From assembly GCF_018599185.1 (NCBI RefSeq), contig NZ_JAHFVL010000002.1, positions 310,001 through 374,000 of the forward strand: 64,000 bases of DNA, given 5' to 3'. Every line of letters begins with the position of its first letter. The stretch's first letter is position 1. Shown here piece by piece: positions 34,694 to 43,384 of the stretch. Source of the stretch: Rhodanobacter sp. LX-99. GTDB taxonomy: Bacteria; Pseudomonadota; Gammaproteobacteria; Xanthomonadales; Rhodanobacteraceae. The notes beneath the pieces were generated by a model that did not search any database, had not been told where the DNA came from, and saw only the letters and a list, made by a program, of their open reading frames with translations. Made by a program: the position numbers and the translations under genes.

Positions 34694-35068
34694 ATGAGCC
34701 GCCATAGCCTGCCTGCACAGAAGCCAGCCAACCGCGTTGACTGGAACGATCCACACCTGGAATCGCTGTTGCGGAAGACCGAGACATGGAAGCTCGACAA
34801 TCGGGGCGTCCATCCCGCGCAAGAGGTGCAGATTCATATCGGCTGGGGTGCCGCCGCCTGCAAACCCGCGCTGCTGGTCTGGGAACGCGACCAGGCCATG
34901 GTGCTGGAAACCCGCTTCCCGATCCCACCGGGCGAACACGTCCGAGTGGACAGCTACCTGGGCGAAGGCGTCCGCGTGGTGTGGGGGGTGGTCATAGAAG
35001 GACGTGAAGGACACCGTGCCGAGGATCAGGCCAACGGTGTCCATGTGCACTGGCTGCACGTGCGCTGA
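34694..35068 (+). CDS. conserved small protein of unknown function
   Basis: A 124-residue soluble protein. The C-terminal half (KPALLVWERDQAMVLETRFPI, GEHVRVDSYLGEGVRVVWGVVIEGREG) predicts a six-strand beta-barrel, which could be PilZ-like, but the RxxxR and D/NxSxxG signatures of c-di-GMP binding are not present. The ATG at 34694 is preferred; GGGGAG is twelve bases away, and a further start at 34655 is possible. It stands alone between two leftward genes. Confidence 0.5.
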   Translation: MSRHSLPAQKPANRVDWNDPHLESLLRKTETWKLDNRGVHPAQEVQIHIGWGAAACKPALLVWERDQAMVLETRFPIPPGEHVRVDSYLGEGVRVVWGVVIEGREGHRAEDQANGVHVHWLHVR

Positions 35069-35154
35069 GAGTGAGTCCACCGGCCAGGTGCCGACCATGT
35101 TCGGCACCTGAGCCCGCAGCTCCGCGACTTGCCGCAGAAGGCATGCCGGCCAGC

Positions 35155-35307
35155 TTAGCCGGCCGGGTTCGCTGCCGCGGCTGCCGGTGCGTGGCTGGCG
35201 GCCACGGACACCGGCACCTTTGCCGTAAGCATGGCGCCCATCGCCAGCAGGCAAACCAGGGCACAAGTGCTGAACAGGGTCTGCAGCATCAAGGTTTCGA
35301 ATTTCAT
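35155..35307 (-). CDS. small single-pass membrane protein
   Basis: A 50-residue protein: MKFETLMLQTLFS start, one hydrophobic helix (about 10-28), then a short Ala/Pro-rich tail. A CGGAGA box six to seven bases before the ATG makes translation likely despite the size. It is too short for family assignment. It could equally be a secreted peptide with an uncleaved anchor. Confidence 0.45.
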   Translation of the reverse strand: MKFETLMLQTLFSTCALVCLLAMGAMLTAKVPVSVAASHAPAAAAANPAG

Positions 35308-35608
35308 GATCGTTCTCCGGGCTGTGAGGAAATGAAGCTTTCAAGAGGTGTATGGCAAGTGGCGTGCCAACTCCAGGAAAGCGCGAAAACCCGCACTCCA
35401 GGCCATTTCCCCGCTTGCTCCGGCCAGGCTCCGACTGTCCGCGGACGGTCGCCGCGTTGTCCGGACACCGCGTGCCGGACGGTGGCGCGGACATTGGCGT
35501 GCACAGGCGCCAGCGCGTGCCGGCACGTCGGGCCCCGGAGCACGAGCGGCCCCCGTTTCCGCGCTACCCTTGCCGCTCCTGTCGTCATGACTGTTTGGGA
35601 GATGGAAC
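35308..35608. other. 301-bp intergenic region without a supported gene
   Basis: Several overlapping open frames cross this stretch on both strands, as expected at this GC content, but none has a ribosome binding site or protein-like composition. It must hold the promoters of the leftward 50-residue membrane protein and the rightward FMN reductase, which diverge here. No clear repeat or operator was found. Confidence 0.4.
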
Positions 35609-36178
35609 ATGGCCGTTCTCGTGGGGTTTTCCGGCAGCCTGCGCAAGGGTTCGTTCAATGCCGCACTGCTGCGCGCCGCGGGCGCGATGATGCCGGCCGG
35701 CAGCCGGCTGGAGATCATGTCGATCGCCGCGTTCCCGCTGTACAACGGCGACGATGAAGCCGCGCACGGCATTCCTGCCGAGGTCGCGGCGCTCAAGGAG
35801 GCGATTGCGGCGGCGGACGGCCTGCTGATCGCGACGCCGGAATACAACAACAGCATTCCCGGCGTGACCAAGAACGCGCTGGACTGGCTGACGCGACCGC
35901 CGGCCGACATTCCGCGCGTGTTCGCCGGCAAGCCGGTGGCGGTGATGGGTGCGTCGCCCGGCGGCTTCGGCACGATCCTTTCGCAGAACGCCTGGCTGCC
36001 GGTGCTGCGCACGCTCGGTGCGGAACTCTGGACCGGCGGCCGCCTGATGGTGTCGCGCGCGGGCAGCGTGTTCGATGCCGATGGCGCCATCGCCGATGTG
36101 CGCACCCGCGACTCGCTGCGCCAGTTCGTGGAAGGCTTCACCGCTTTCGCGCAGGCCGGCTCGACGAGGACGATCTAG
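35609..36178 (+). CDS. NAD(P)H-dependent FMN reductase (flavodoxin-like)
   Basis: A 189-residue NADPH-dependent FMN reductase-family protein (PF03358). The phosphate-binding loop is GSLRKGSFN (9-17), the isoalloxazine loop is TPEYNNSIPGVTKNALDW, and the SPGGFGT loop completes the FMN site. Homologues include ChrR/ArsH-like quinone and chromate reductases. A GGAGATGG box precedes the ATG. It ends in a four-base overlap with the convergent AraC-type gene, a common partner pair, so redox control of this enzyme by that regulator is possible. Confidence 0.92.
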   Translation: MAVLVGFSGSLRKGSFNAALLRAAGAMMPAGSRLEIMSIAAFPLYNGDDEAAHGIPAEVAALKEAIAAADGLLIATPEYNNSIPGVTKNALDWLTRPPADIPRVFAGKPVAVMGASPGGFGTILSQNAWLPVLRTLGAELWTGGRLMVSRAGSVFDADGAIADVRTRDSLRQFVEGFTAFAQAGSTRTI

Positions 36179-37047
36179 CCAGAGGGCCTTGCCGATCGGT
36201 CCGCGATTTGCGCGGGGCTCAGCCCCAGCACGCGGCGCATGCAGCGAGCCATGTGGCTCGGGTGTGCGAAGCCCGCTTCCAGCGCGATCTCCGTCATGCT
36301 CCTGCCGCCTTCGAGCAGGCGCGTTCGCGCGCGTTCCACGCGCCGCTCGAGCACGAAGCGGTGGACCGGCATGCCGGTGGCCTGCCTGAACAGCGGCTTG
36401 AAGTGCGACAGGCTGAATCCCGCCACGCCCGCCAGTTCGGCGAGCGTGAGGTCCTCCTCCAGGTGCGCCTCGATGTACTCGGTCACGTGGCGCAGCCGCC
36501 ATGCCGGCAGCGCGCGGGCGGTCGGGGTTCCCCTGTGCGATTGCAGGGCGAGCAGGCGCGCGGCCAGCGCGGAGGCGAGACTGTCCGCGAACAGCCGGCC
36601 GCCGGGGTAGGCGTCGTGGTCCTCGGCCTGCATCATCCAGCCGATGCGCTCGACCTGGGGATCGCGCAGGTGGATCGACGGCGCGAGTTCGGCGCGCGAA
36701 CCCAGCCCCATGGCATCCGCGGTTTCCCGCAGCAGCGTGGGCGCCAGCCGCAGCAGCAGCGATCGTGCGGGCCGCGACACGATCCAGCGCGTGCTCGAGC
36801 GCGCGGGTACGACGCAGAACTGGCCGTGGATGCGAATTCCCCGCCGCTCGTGATTGCCCGCGCGGTAGGAGACGGGAACCGGATCGCCGAGATGAAGGCA
36901 GAGCACGTGCCGGTCGTCCAGCGGCGAATCGAACACCCCCGACGGCACCGGCGAGGTGAGCACGTCGAGCAGCGGCAGGCGCTCCCGACCACTGCCCGAG
37001 AGCAGCGCGGCTGAGGGATCGGGATAGCACGCGGGGCGGTCGATCAT
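36175..37047 (-). CDS. AraC-family transcriptional regulator
   Basis: A 290-residue AraC-type activator. The N-terminal half is a cupin-like sensing domain (HVLCLHLGDPVPVSYRAGN, then FCVVPARSSTRW). The C-terminal 100 residues hold the two helix-turn-helix units: TLAELAGVAGFSLSHFKPLFRQATG and SMTEIALEAGFAHPSHMARCMRRVLG. It converges with the FMN reductase gene and diverges from the broken hydrolase at 37192, either of which may be its target. The effector is unknown. Confidence 0.93.
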   Translation of the reverse strand: MIDRPACYPDPSAALLSGSGRERLPLLDVLTSPVPSGVFDSPLDDRHVLCLHLGDPVPVSYRAGNHERRGIRIHGQFCVVPARSSTRWIVSRPARSLLLRLAPTLLRETADAMGLGSRAELAPSIHLRDPQVERIGWMMQAEDHDAYPGGRLFADSLASALAARLLALQSHRGTPTARALPAWRLRHVTEYIEAHLEEDLTLAELAGVAGFSLSHFKPLFRQATGMPVHRFVLERRVERARTRLLEGGRSMTEIALEAGFAHPSHMARCMRRVLGLSPAQIADRSARPSG

Positions 37048-37191
37048 CGCCCGATCCTTTTACGCACCCCGGTTTTGCGCAAGTGCCGAAAATCATCCAT
37101 CCGTGCCCGGTACCGGCCGTTTGTGCGCGATTCCCGGAAGGGGCGATGCCAGCATGCCCGCATGCACAGACACCCCGGCGAGGAAATTCGG

Positions 37192-37794
37192 ATGAGGCGT
37201 AGACAGTTCCTGCAATGGACCGGCATCACGCTCGCTGCCGCTGCCACCGGTGCGCAGGCGTCGCGCGCGGACCTCCGTGCCGGCGGCATGGCGCACGCAG
37301 GCCTGTCGCCGCCGACAGGCGCGGCGGCGTTTCGCGCGGCGCGGCGCTGTTTCTGCACGGGGCGCCGCGCAACGGCTTCCAGTGGCGCGGCGCGATCGAT
37401 CGGCTGTCCGCCTGCCGACGCTGCGTGGCACCCGATTTCATGGGCCTCGGATACTCCGAGATTCCGGCGCCTGGCCGGCGAGGCCATCGACTACTACGCC
37501 GCGCCGCTGGTGAGCTCACCGTTGCGCAGGGCGCAGTACCACGCGTTCCACCTTGCGCTGGAGCCCAATCCGCTGGCCGGCATCGAGGCGGCGCTCAAGC
37601 GCAGCGCGGTGCCGCTGCGGATCGTATGGGGCGCCGGCGACGACATCTTCGCGCCGGCGGACGCCGACTACCTCGACCGCACGTTCCCGCGCTCCCGGGG
37701 CATCCGCCACGTGCCCGGAGCGAAGCTGTTCTTCCCCGAGGAATTCCCCGGCCTCGTCGCCGCGGAAGCGCGGCGGCTGTGGCGTGTCGGCTGA
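37192..37794 (+). pseudogene. frameshifted and deleted alpha/beta hydrolase
   Basis: The remains of a Tat-exported alpha/beta hydrolase. The ATG at 37192 (GAGGAAA just upstream) opens a twin-arginine leader RRRQFLQWTG. Around 37330 the family sequence moves to another frame: FLHGAPRNGFQWRGAIDRL, then CVAPDFMGLGYSE, which is the oxyanion-hole to beta-4 region of haloalkane-dehalogenase-like hydrolases. From about 37480 the first frame resumes with the cap and C-terminal part (IVWGAGDDIFAPADADYL, then HVPGAKLFFPEEFP). The nucleophile elbow that should lie between the two parts is absent, so two shifts plus an internal deletion have removed the active site. The open 200-codon frame across it is therefore misleading. 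Confidence 0.75.
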
Positions 37795-37849
37795 TACCGG
37801 CTTCGGGCCGAAGCCCTGGCCCGGCATTCAAACCCAACGGAGTAACTGC

Positions 37850-38839
37850 GTGTTGCGATCAATCTTCCTGTTGTCCGTACTGGCGTTGACCCTGGCCATG
37901 GGCCAGCCCGCCGCGGTGGTGGAGCCGCCCGACACGACGAGCGCGCTCGACCATGTCCTGCTGTGGGGGCGCGACATCGATCAGGTCAGCGCGGTCATGG
38001 CGGTCAAGCTCGGCTTCCAGGTCAAGCCGGGGCGGAATCCCGGCGGCGTCGCCAATCGTTATGTGCGGATGGGCGACGGCAGCTATCTCGAACTGGAAGG
38101 CATCACCCGGCCGGACGCGGACATGGATCCGGGGATGCGCGCGGACCAGGCCGTGCTGCGCGGCGGTCCGGGCGCGCGGACTTTCGGCCTGCGCTCGCCG
38201 GCGCTCGATCAGCGCCGCGCCTTCCTGCGGCGCCAGGGCTTTGATCCGACCGCGATCTTCTCGGCCTCGCCGACGGATCCCGATGGCGGTGGCCCGTCGA
38301 AGCCGCCGCGCTGGCGCCTGTTCGCCTTCGCGCGCCAGCCGCTGTCGGCGAACCTCTTCTTTATCGACTACGCGCCCGTCGCCGACATCGACGACCGTAT
38401 CGCGCGCGAGCATCCCAACGGTGCGCGCACGCTGTCCGCCGTCTGGCTTCTGTCGCCGGATGCCGCGTCGGACCGGAAGTCGTTCGAGAAGATGGGGTTC
38501 ACCGGCGCCGTGCCTGTCCGCCTGCCGCAGATAGCGGCGCGCGGGTATTGCGTGCCGGTCGGCCGCAAGCGCATCTACGCACTGCAGCCGGATGGTCCGG
38601 GGATTTCCGCCGATGCGCTGCGCCGCGGCGGTCCCCAGGTGCTGGGGGTCAGCATCGGGGTCGATGATCTCGGCCGGGCGAAAAGGCGGATCGAGCGCGG
38701 CTACGAAACGGAACTCGCCAGCTACCGCGGATTGCTGGGCGACTCCTTTCTCGCCCCCACGCAGGACGATCTCGGCCTGCTGATGGAGTTTCATGCGGCA
38801 TCCACCGCGACGGCTTCCTGTGGCAATCCCAACGGATAG
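37850..38839 (+). CDS. exported VOC-superfamily (glyoxalase-like domain) protein
   Basis: A 329-residue exported protein with a glyoxalase-like (PF13468 type) domain. The leader is about 1-24. LDHVLLWGRDIDQVSAVMAVKLGFQVKPGRNPGG and YLELEGIT are the first VOC module, and a second begins near VLGVSIGVDDLGRAKRRIERG. Metal-ligand positions are only partly visible, so the reaction is unknown. The start is a GTG at 37850 with CGGAG about eight bases upstream; a TTG at 37853 is also possible. It follows the broken hydrolase by 55 bp and may share its promoter. Confidence 0.75.
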   Translation: MLRSIFLLSVLALTLAMGQPAAVVEPPDTTSALDHVLLWGRDIDQVSAVMAVKLGFQVKPGRNPGGVANRYVRMGDGSYLELEGITRPDADMDPGMRADQAVLRGGPGARTFGLRSPALDQRRAFLRRQGFDPTAIFSASPTDPDGGGPSKPPRWRLFAFARQPLSANLFFIDYAPVADIDDRIAREHPNGARTLSAVWLLSPDAASDRKSFEKMGFTGAVPVRLPQIAARGYCVPVGRKRIYALQPDGPGISADALRRGGPQVLGVSIGVDDLGRAKRRIERGYETELASYRGLLGDSFLAPTQDDLGLLMEFHAASTATASCGNPNG

Positions 38840-38936
38840 GACGTCGGCTTCACGGAAATTTCCCGGGCACGTTCGGTAGTGCGCGCTACAAGAAGGCATG
38901 GGGTTCCGCCCGGCGCGGGCGGCTTCGGAGGGCTCC

Positions 38937-40160
38937 ATGCCGGATCTGCTTTCCTGCGCGGCACGCGGATTGACCCAGGCATCGTGGGTTGCCTGGCTGA
39001 TCTACTTCGTGATCGTGACGCAGGCCACGATCACCGCAGTCACCTTGTATCTGCACCGCAGCCAGGCGCACCGCGGCGTCGATTTCCACCCGGCCGTCGC
39101 GCATGTCTTCCGCTTCTGGTGCTGGCTGACGACGGGCATGGTGACCCGGCAGTGGATCGCCGTGCACCGCAAGCACCATGCGAAGTGCGAAACCGCCGAG
39201 GATCCGCACAGCCCGCAGGTGTATGGCATCCGTGCGGTCCTGTGGCGCGGCGTGGATCTTTACAAAAAGGCTGCCGCGGATGCGGGCGACCTGGCGACCT
39301 ACGGCGCCGGTGCGCCCGACGACTGGATCGAACGCCATCTCTATGCGCGCTGGTCGGCAGCCGGGCCGACCCTGCTGGCGGTGATCAGCCTTGGCCTGTT
39401 CGGCGTGGTCGGCATCGCGATCTGGGCGCTGCAGATGGCGTGGATCCCGTTCTGGGCCGCCGGTGTCGTCAACGGCCTCGGCCACTGGTGCGGCTACCGC
39501 AATTTCGAGACGGCCGACACCTCGGCCAACCTGGTGCCGTGGGGGCTGATCGTGGGCGGCGAGGAACTGCACAACAACCACCATGCGTTTCCCGGTTCGG
39601 CGAAGTTCTCCCAGCGCAGGTTCGAATTCGATGGCGGCTGGATGCTGATCTGCCTGCTGCGCCGGCTGGGCCTGGCGCGGGTGCGGCGGGTCGCGCCGGC
39701 ACTCGGTTTCCGTGCCCAGGTGCAGCAACCGGATGCGGAAACGGTCAAGGCGTTGCTGGCGCAACGGTGCCGCATCCTGCATGACTACGTCGTCGGCGTG
39801 ATCGCCCCGACCCTGCGCGCGGAAGGCGCGGTCGATGGGCAGCTGCCGCGCCGACTGCGGCGGGGACTGGCGAGCGGAGGGCGCTGGCTGGACCCGGTAT
39901 TGCGCGGAGAGCTCTCCGCCTTCCTCCACCAGCGCTTCCGGCTGTCCACCGTGTGCGAGTTCCGTGCACGACTCGCCGGGCTGAGCGAACGTAACGGCCG
40001 CGACGCCCAGGCCCTGCTGGAAGAATTGAAGCGCTGGTGTGCGGATGCGGAGATGAGCCAGGTCCGTGTACTGGCCGATTTCGCGGCCCGCCTGAAGGGC
40101 TGTTGCATCGCCGGCAGGGAGCGGGTCCATGCCGACCTGCTGGAATTCGCGCGGCCGTGA
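38937..40160 (+). CDS. acyl-CoA/fatty acid desaturase (DesA-like)
   Basis: A 407-residue membrane di-iron desaturase. The three histidine boxes are HRSQAHRG, HRKHH and HNNHH, set between two pairs of membrane helices in the usual order. Such enzymes place a cis double bond (commonly delta-9) in acyl chains and tune membrane fluidity. Beyond the core (about residue 250), a 150-residue helical tail follows, a feature also found in Pseudomonas-type DesA proteins. ATG 38937 has TCGGAGG six bases upstream; an ATG at 38898 lacks one. Confidence 0.92.
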   Translation: MPDLLSCAARGLTQASWVAWLIYFVIVTQATITAVTLYLHRSQAHRGVDFHPAVAHVFRFWCWLTTGMVTRQWIAVHRKHHAKCETAEDPHSPQVYGIRAVLWRGVDLYKKAAADAGDLATYGAGAPDDWIERHLYARWSAAGPTLLAVISLGLFGVVGIAIWALQMAWIPFWAAGVVNGLGHWCGYRNFETADTSANLVPWGLIVGGEELHNNHHAFPGSAKFSQRRFEFDGGWMLICLLRRLGLARVRRVAPALGFRAQVQQPDAETVKALLAQRCRILHDYVVGVIAPTLRAEGAVDGQLPRRLRRGLASGGRWLDPVLRGELSAFLHQRFRLSTVCEFRARLAGLSERNGRDAQALLEELKRWCADAEMSQVRVLADFAARLKGCCIAGRERVHADLLEFARP

Positions 40161-40278
40161 TGCGCTGTGGTGGCACCATGGGCATCGCGTAGTCCACCCG
40201 TGCGGGGAGTAACGGCATGACCCTCTATCCGTTTGCGTTGTCGATCGCCGGCACGCTGCCGCCCGTGGCGGCCGCGCC

Positions 40279-41652
40279 ATGAGCCGCCGCTTCGACGCCA
40301 TCATCGTCGGTGCCGGCCAGGCCGGCCCGCCGCTGGCGAACCGGTTGACCCAGGCTGGCCGGTCGGTGGCGCTGGTCGAGCGCAAGCTGTTCGGCGGCAC
40401 CTGCGTCAACACCGGCTGCATGCCGACCAAGACCCTGGTCGCCAGCGCGCGCGCCGCGCACATGGCCCGTCGCGCGGCCGATTTCGGCGTGGTGCTGACG
40501 GGCGCGGTGGGCATCGACATGGCCAGGGTGAAGTCGCGTGCCGATACCGTCATCGCGAACGCGCGGCATGGCGTGCGCACCTGGCTGGACGGCATGGACG
40601 GCTGCACGGTGATCGAAGGCCATGCGCAGTTCGAGGATGCGCAAACCCTGCGCGTGGGCGACGAACGGCTCAGCGCGCCGCAGGTCTTCCTGAATGTCGG
40701 CGGCCGCGCCGCGGTGCCGGACATGCCCGGGCTGCACGACATCCCGTACCTCACCAACACCTCGATCCTGGGCCTGGACCGCGTGCCGGCGCACCTGCTA
40801 ATCGTCGGCGGCAGCTACATCGGGCTGGAGTACGCGCAGATGTACAGGCGCTTCGGCGCCCGTGTCACCGTGGTGGAAAAAGGCCCGTACCTGATCGGGC
40901 GCGAGGACGAGGACGTGTCGGCGGCGGTGCGCGGGATCCTGGAAGGCGAAGGCATCGACATCCGCACCGGCGTCGCCGACCTCGCGTTCGCGGGCGCGGG
41001 CGAAACGCTCGCGGTGACGGTCGACGGCGAGCGGATCGCCTGCAGCCATGTGCTGGTGGCGGTGGGACGCGTGCCGAACACCGGCGACCTCGGCCTCGAC
41101 AAGGCCGGCGTGGCGACCGATGCACGCGGCTACATCAGCGTCGACGACGAGTTGCGCACCAGCGTCCCCGGCATCTGGGCGCTGGGCGACTGCAACGGCC
41201 GCGGCGCGTTCACGCATACCGCATACAACGACTTCGAGATGGTCGCGGCGAACCTGCTCGACGGCGAGCACCGCCGGCTCGGCGAGCGCGTCAGCGGCTA
41301 CGCGCTGTACATCGACCCGCCGCTGGGCCGCGTCGGCATCAACGAGGCGGAGGCGCGCAAGCGCGGGCGTCCGTTCCTGGTCGGCAAGCGGCCGATGGGC
41401 CGGGTCGGCCGTGCGGTGGAAAAGGACGAGACGCAGGGTTTCATGAAGGTGATCGTCGATGCGCAGACGAAGGCGATCCTCGGCGCCGCGATCCTCGGTG
41501 TCGAAGGCGACGAGGCGATCCACGGCATCATCGACATGATGAGCGTGGGCGCCACCGCCACCCAGCTGCAGCACACGGTGCCGATCCACCCGACCGTGTC
41601 GGAACTCCTTCCCACGCTGATCGCGGAAGTGCATGCGCCGGAGGGCGGGTAA
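40279..41652 (+). CDS. FAD-dependent pyridine nucleotide-disulfide oxidoreductase (mercuric reductase-like)
   Basis: A 457-residue class I disulfide reductase. It has FAD-binding GAGQAGPPLA (11-20), the redox disulfide GGTCVNTGCMPTK, the NAD(P)-binding GGSYIGLEYAQ, the second FAD motif GIWALGDCNG and the C-terminal dimerisation domain with the catalytic HTVPIHPTVSE. Similar proteins are annotated as mercuric reductase-like or FAD-containing oxidoreductases. The N-terminal heavy-metal domain and the C-terminal vicinal cysteines of true MerA are missing, so mercury reduction is unlikely. No mer genes lie nearby. It probably reduces a small disulfide, quinone or hypohalite-stress product. Confidence 0.88.
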   Translation: MSRRFDAIIVGAGQAGPPLANRLTQAGRSVALVERKLFGGTCVNTGCMPTKTLVASARAAHMARRAADFGVVLTGAVGIDMARVKSRADTVIANARHGVRTWLDGMDGCTVIEGHAQFEDAQTLRVGDERLSAPQVFLNVGGRAAVPDMPGLHDIPYLTNTSILGLDRVPAHLLIVGGSYIGLEYAQMYRRFGARVTVVEKGPYLIGREDEDVSAAVRGILEGEGIDIRTGVADLAFAGAGETLAVTVDGERIACSHVLVAVGRVPNTGDLGLDKAGVATDARGYISVDDELRTSVPGIWALGDCNGRGAFTHTAYNDFEMVAANLLDGEHRRLGERVSGYALYIDPPLGRVGINEAEARKRGRPFLVGKRPMGRVGRAVEKDETQGFMKVIVDAQTKAILGAAILGVEGDEAIHGIIDMMSVGATATQLQHTVPIHPTVSELLPTLIAEVHAPEGG

Positions 41653-41683
41653 GGCCACCGCCATCGCCCTGCAGGATCGGTCT

Positions 41684-41710
41684 TGTCCAAATCGCGGGAC
41701 CCCACGCGTC
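41684..41710 (+). promoter_or_regulatory. candidate ECF42-type promoter for the YciI-sigma operon
   Basis: TGTCCA (41684-41689) and CGTC (41707-41710) are separated by 17 bases. This fits the TGTC(G)A / CG(A/T)C promoter described for ECF42 sigma factors and lies 53 bp before the YciI ATG. An ECF42-type factor is encoded as the second gene of this operon, so self-control is likely. Confidence 0.5.
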
Positions 41711-41762
41711 ACAGGCATGGCGGAGCATGCTGCCCGCCGATCACCCGGAACGGAGAATCACG

Positions 41763-42110
41763 ATGCAATATCTACTGATGCTGTATGCGGAGGAAGGAGG
41801 CTGGGCGCGCATGTCGCCGGCCGAACAGGAGCAAGGTGTCGCGGCTTACGGGGCCTATACGCAGGCGCTGAAGACGGCGGGCGCGCTGGCCGGGTCGAAC
41901 CGCCTGCAAGGCAGCGCGACCGCGACCACCGTGCGCGTGGCGAACGGCAAGTCGCAGGTGCTGGACGGCCCCTATGCGGACTCCAAGGAGCAACTGGCTG
42001 GCTACTACCTCATCGACGTGGCCGATCTGGACGCCGCGCTCGCCTGGGCGGCGCGCTGCCCGGCCGCGAGTCACGGCATTGTCGAAGTGCGGCCGGTCTG
42101 GAGCATGTAG
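41763..42110 (+). CDS. YciI/DGPF-domain protein
   Basis: A 115-residue YCII-related protein with the diagnostic DGPYADSKEQLAGYYLI block (DGPF/DGPY motif) and the MQYLLMLYAEE opening. Members are dimeric alpha-beta barrels of the dimeric-ferredoxin type and are the standard partner of ECF42 sigma factors. CGGAG lies about eight bases before the ATG. The next gene starts one base after its stop. Function is unknown; a stress-related enzyme or sensor role is assumed for the family. Confidence 0.92.
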   Translation: MQYLLMLYAEEGGWARMSPAEQEQGVAAYGAYTQALKTAGALAGSNRLQGSATATTVRVANGKSQVLDGPYADSKEQLAGYYLIDVADLDAALAWAARCPAASHGIVEVRPVWSM

Positions 42111-42111
42111 C

Positions 42112-43362
42112 TTGGATCGCACCGCACAGGCGCGCCGTGCGGCGGATGCGGTGGCCCGCCGCAGCTACGGCAAGCTCGTCGCCTTCCTGGCCGCGGCCAT
42201 GCACGACGTGGCGGCGGCCGAGGATGCCTTGTCCGAAGCGTTTGCCGCGGCCCTGGCGGACTGGCCGCGCAACGGCTGCCCCGCGAACCCGGAGGCCTGG
42301 CTGCTGACCGTTGCCAGACGCAAGGGGGTCGACAGGTTCCGGCACCACCGCAACGGCGAGGCGGCGGCCGTGCAGTTGCGGGTTCTGGCGGAGATCGGCG
42401 AGAGCGCGTCGGCGGAAGGCGACGACGCGGCCATCCCGGATCGGCGCCTCGCGCTGCTGTTTGCCTGTGCGCATCCGGCCATCGATGCCGGCATCCGCGC
42501 GCCGTTGATGCTGCAGGCGGTACTCGGGCTGGATGCGAAGGCCATCGCCGCGGCCTTCCTCGCCTCGCCGGCGGCCATGGGCAAGCGGCTGGGGCGGGCG
42601 AAGCAGAAGATCCGGCAGGCCGGCATTCCCTTTGTCGTGCCGACGCGCGACGAGCTGGCCGGGCGGCTGGACGGCGTGCTGGAAGCCATCTACGCCGCCT
42701 TCGCGGAAGGCTGGAGCGATCCCGGCGGCACCGACGCGATACGCCGCGACCTCACGGCCGAAGCGTTGTTCCTCGCCAGGCTGGTCGCCGAGTTGCTGCC
42801 GCAGGAGCCGGAGGTGCTGGGCCTGCTGGCCTGCATGCTGCATGCGGAAGCACGCCGTTCCGCGCGCCGCACGGCGGAAGGCGGCTACGTGCCGCTGGCC
42901 GGGCAGGATGTCGCGCTGTGGGATGCGGCGATGATCGACGAAGCCGAGGCTCTGCTGTTGCGCGCCAGCAGGCTGGGCCGTATCGGCCGCTACCAGCTCG
43001 AAGCCGCGCTGCAGTCGGCGCATGTCGAGCGTTGCCGCAGCGGTCGCACCGACTGGACGCCGGAGGTGCGGATCTACGACGCGTTGCTGGCGCTCTGCGG
43101 CTCGCCGGTGGTCGCGCTCAACCACGCGCTGGCCATCGCGGAGCTGAAGGGTCCGGAGGCTGCACTCGAGATCATGGACGCGCTCGCCGCCGATGGCCGG
43201 CTCGTCGATTACCAGCCTTACTGGGCGGCACGGGCGGCGTTGCTGGCCAGGACGCACGCCTGCCGCGACGCGCGGCACGCCTTCGACGTCGCGATCGGTC
43301 TTGCCGGCGATCCAGCCGTGCGCCGTTTCCTGCAGGATCGCCAGGCCGCGTTGCCGCGCTGA
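42112..43362 (+). CDS. ECF42-type RNA polymerase sigma factor with C-terminal helical-repeat domain
   Basis: A 416-residue sigma factor. The N-terminal 170 residues hold sigma-2 (VAAAEDALSEAFAAALADWPRNGCPANPEAWLLTVARRKGVDRFR) and sigma-4 (LMLQAVLGLDAKAIAAAFLASPAAMGKRLGRAKQKIR). About 240 residues of TPR/SnoaL-free helical extension follow, ending with the GPEAALEIMDAL and YQPYWAARAALLARTH segments. This domain order and the YciI partner define ECF42. The start is a TTG at 42112, one base after the YciI stop, with GGAG inside the end of that gene; no ATG fits, since the next in-frame ATG falls after the sigma-2 opening. No anti-sigma factor is present, so the C-terminal extension probably controls activity. 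Confidence 0.9.
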   Translation: MDRTAQARRAADAVARRSYGKLVAFLAAAMHDVAAAEDALSEAFAAALADWPRNGCPANPEAWLLTVARRKGVDRFRHHRNGEAAAVQLRVLAEIGESASAEGDDAAIPDRRLALLFACAHPAIDAGIRAPLMLQAVLGLDAKAIAAAFLASPAAMGKRLGRAKQKIRQAGIPFVVPTRDELAGRLDGVLEAIYAAFAEGWSDPGGTDAIRRDLTAEALFLARLVAELLPQEPEVLGLLACMLHAEARRSARRTAEGGYVPLAGQDVALWDAAMIDEAEALLLRASRLGRIGRYQLEAALQSAHVERCRSGRTDWTPEVRIYDALLALCGSPVVALNHALAIAELKGPEAALEIMDALAADGRLVDYQPYWAARAALLARTHACRDARHAFDVAIGLAGDPAVRRFLQDRQAALPR

Positions 43363-43384
43363 GCCCAGCGAGCGCGATGGACGA

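Noticed and set aside
40279..41652. Mercuric reductase assignment
   Set aside because: The redox disulfide is present but the N-terminal metal domain and the C-terminal cysteine pair of MerA are absent, and no mer gene is near.
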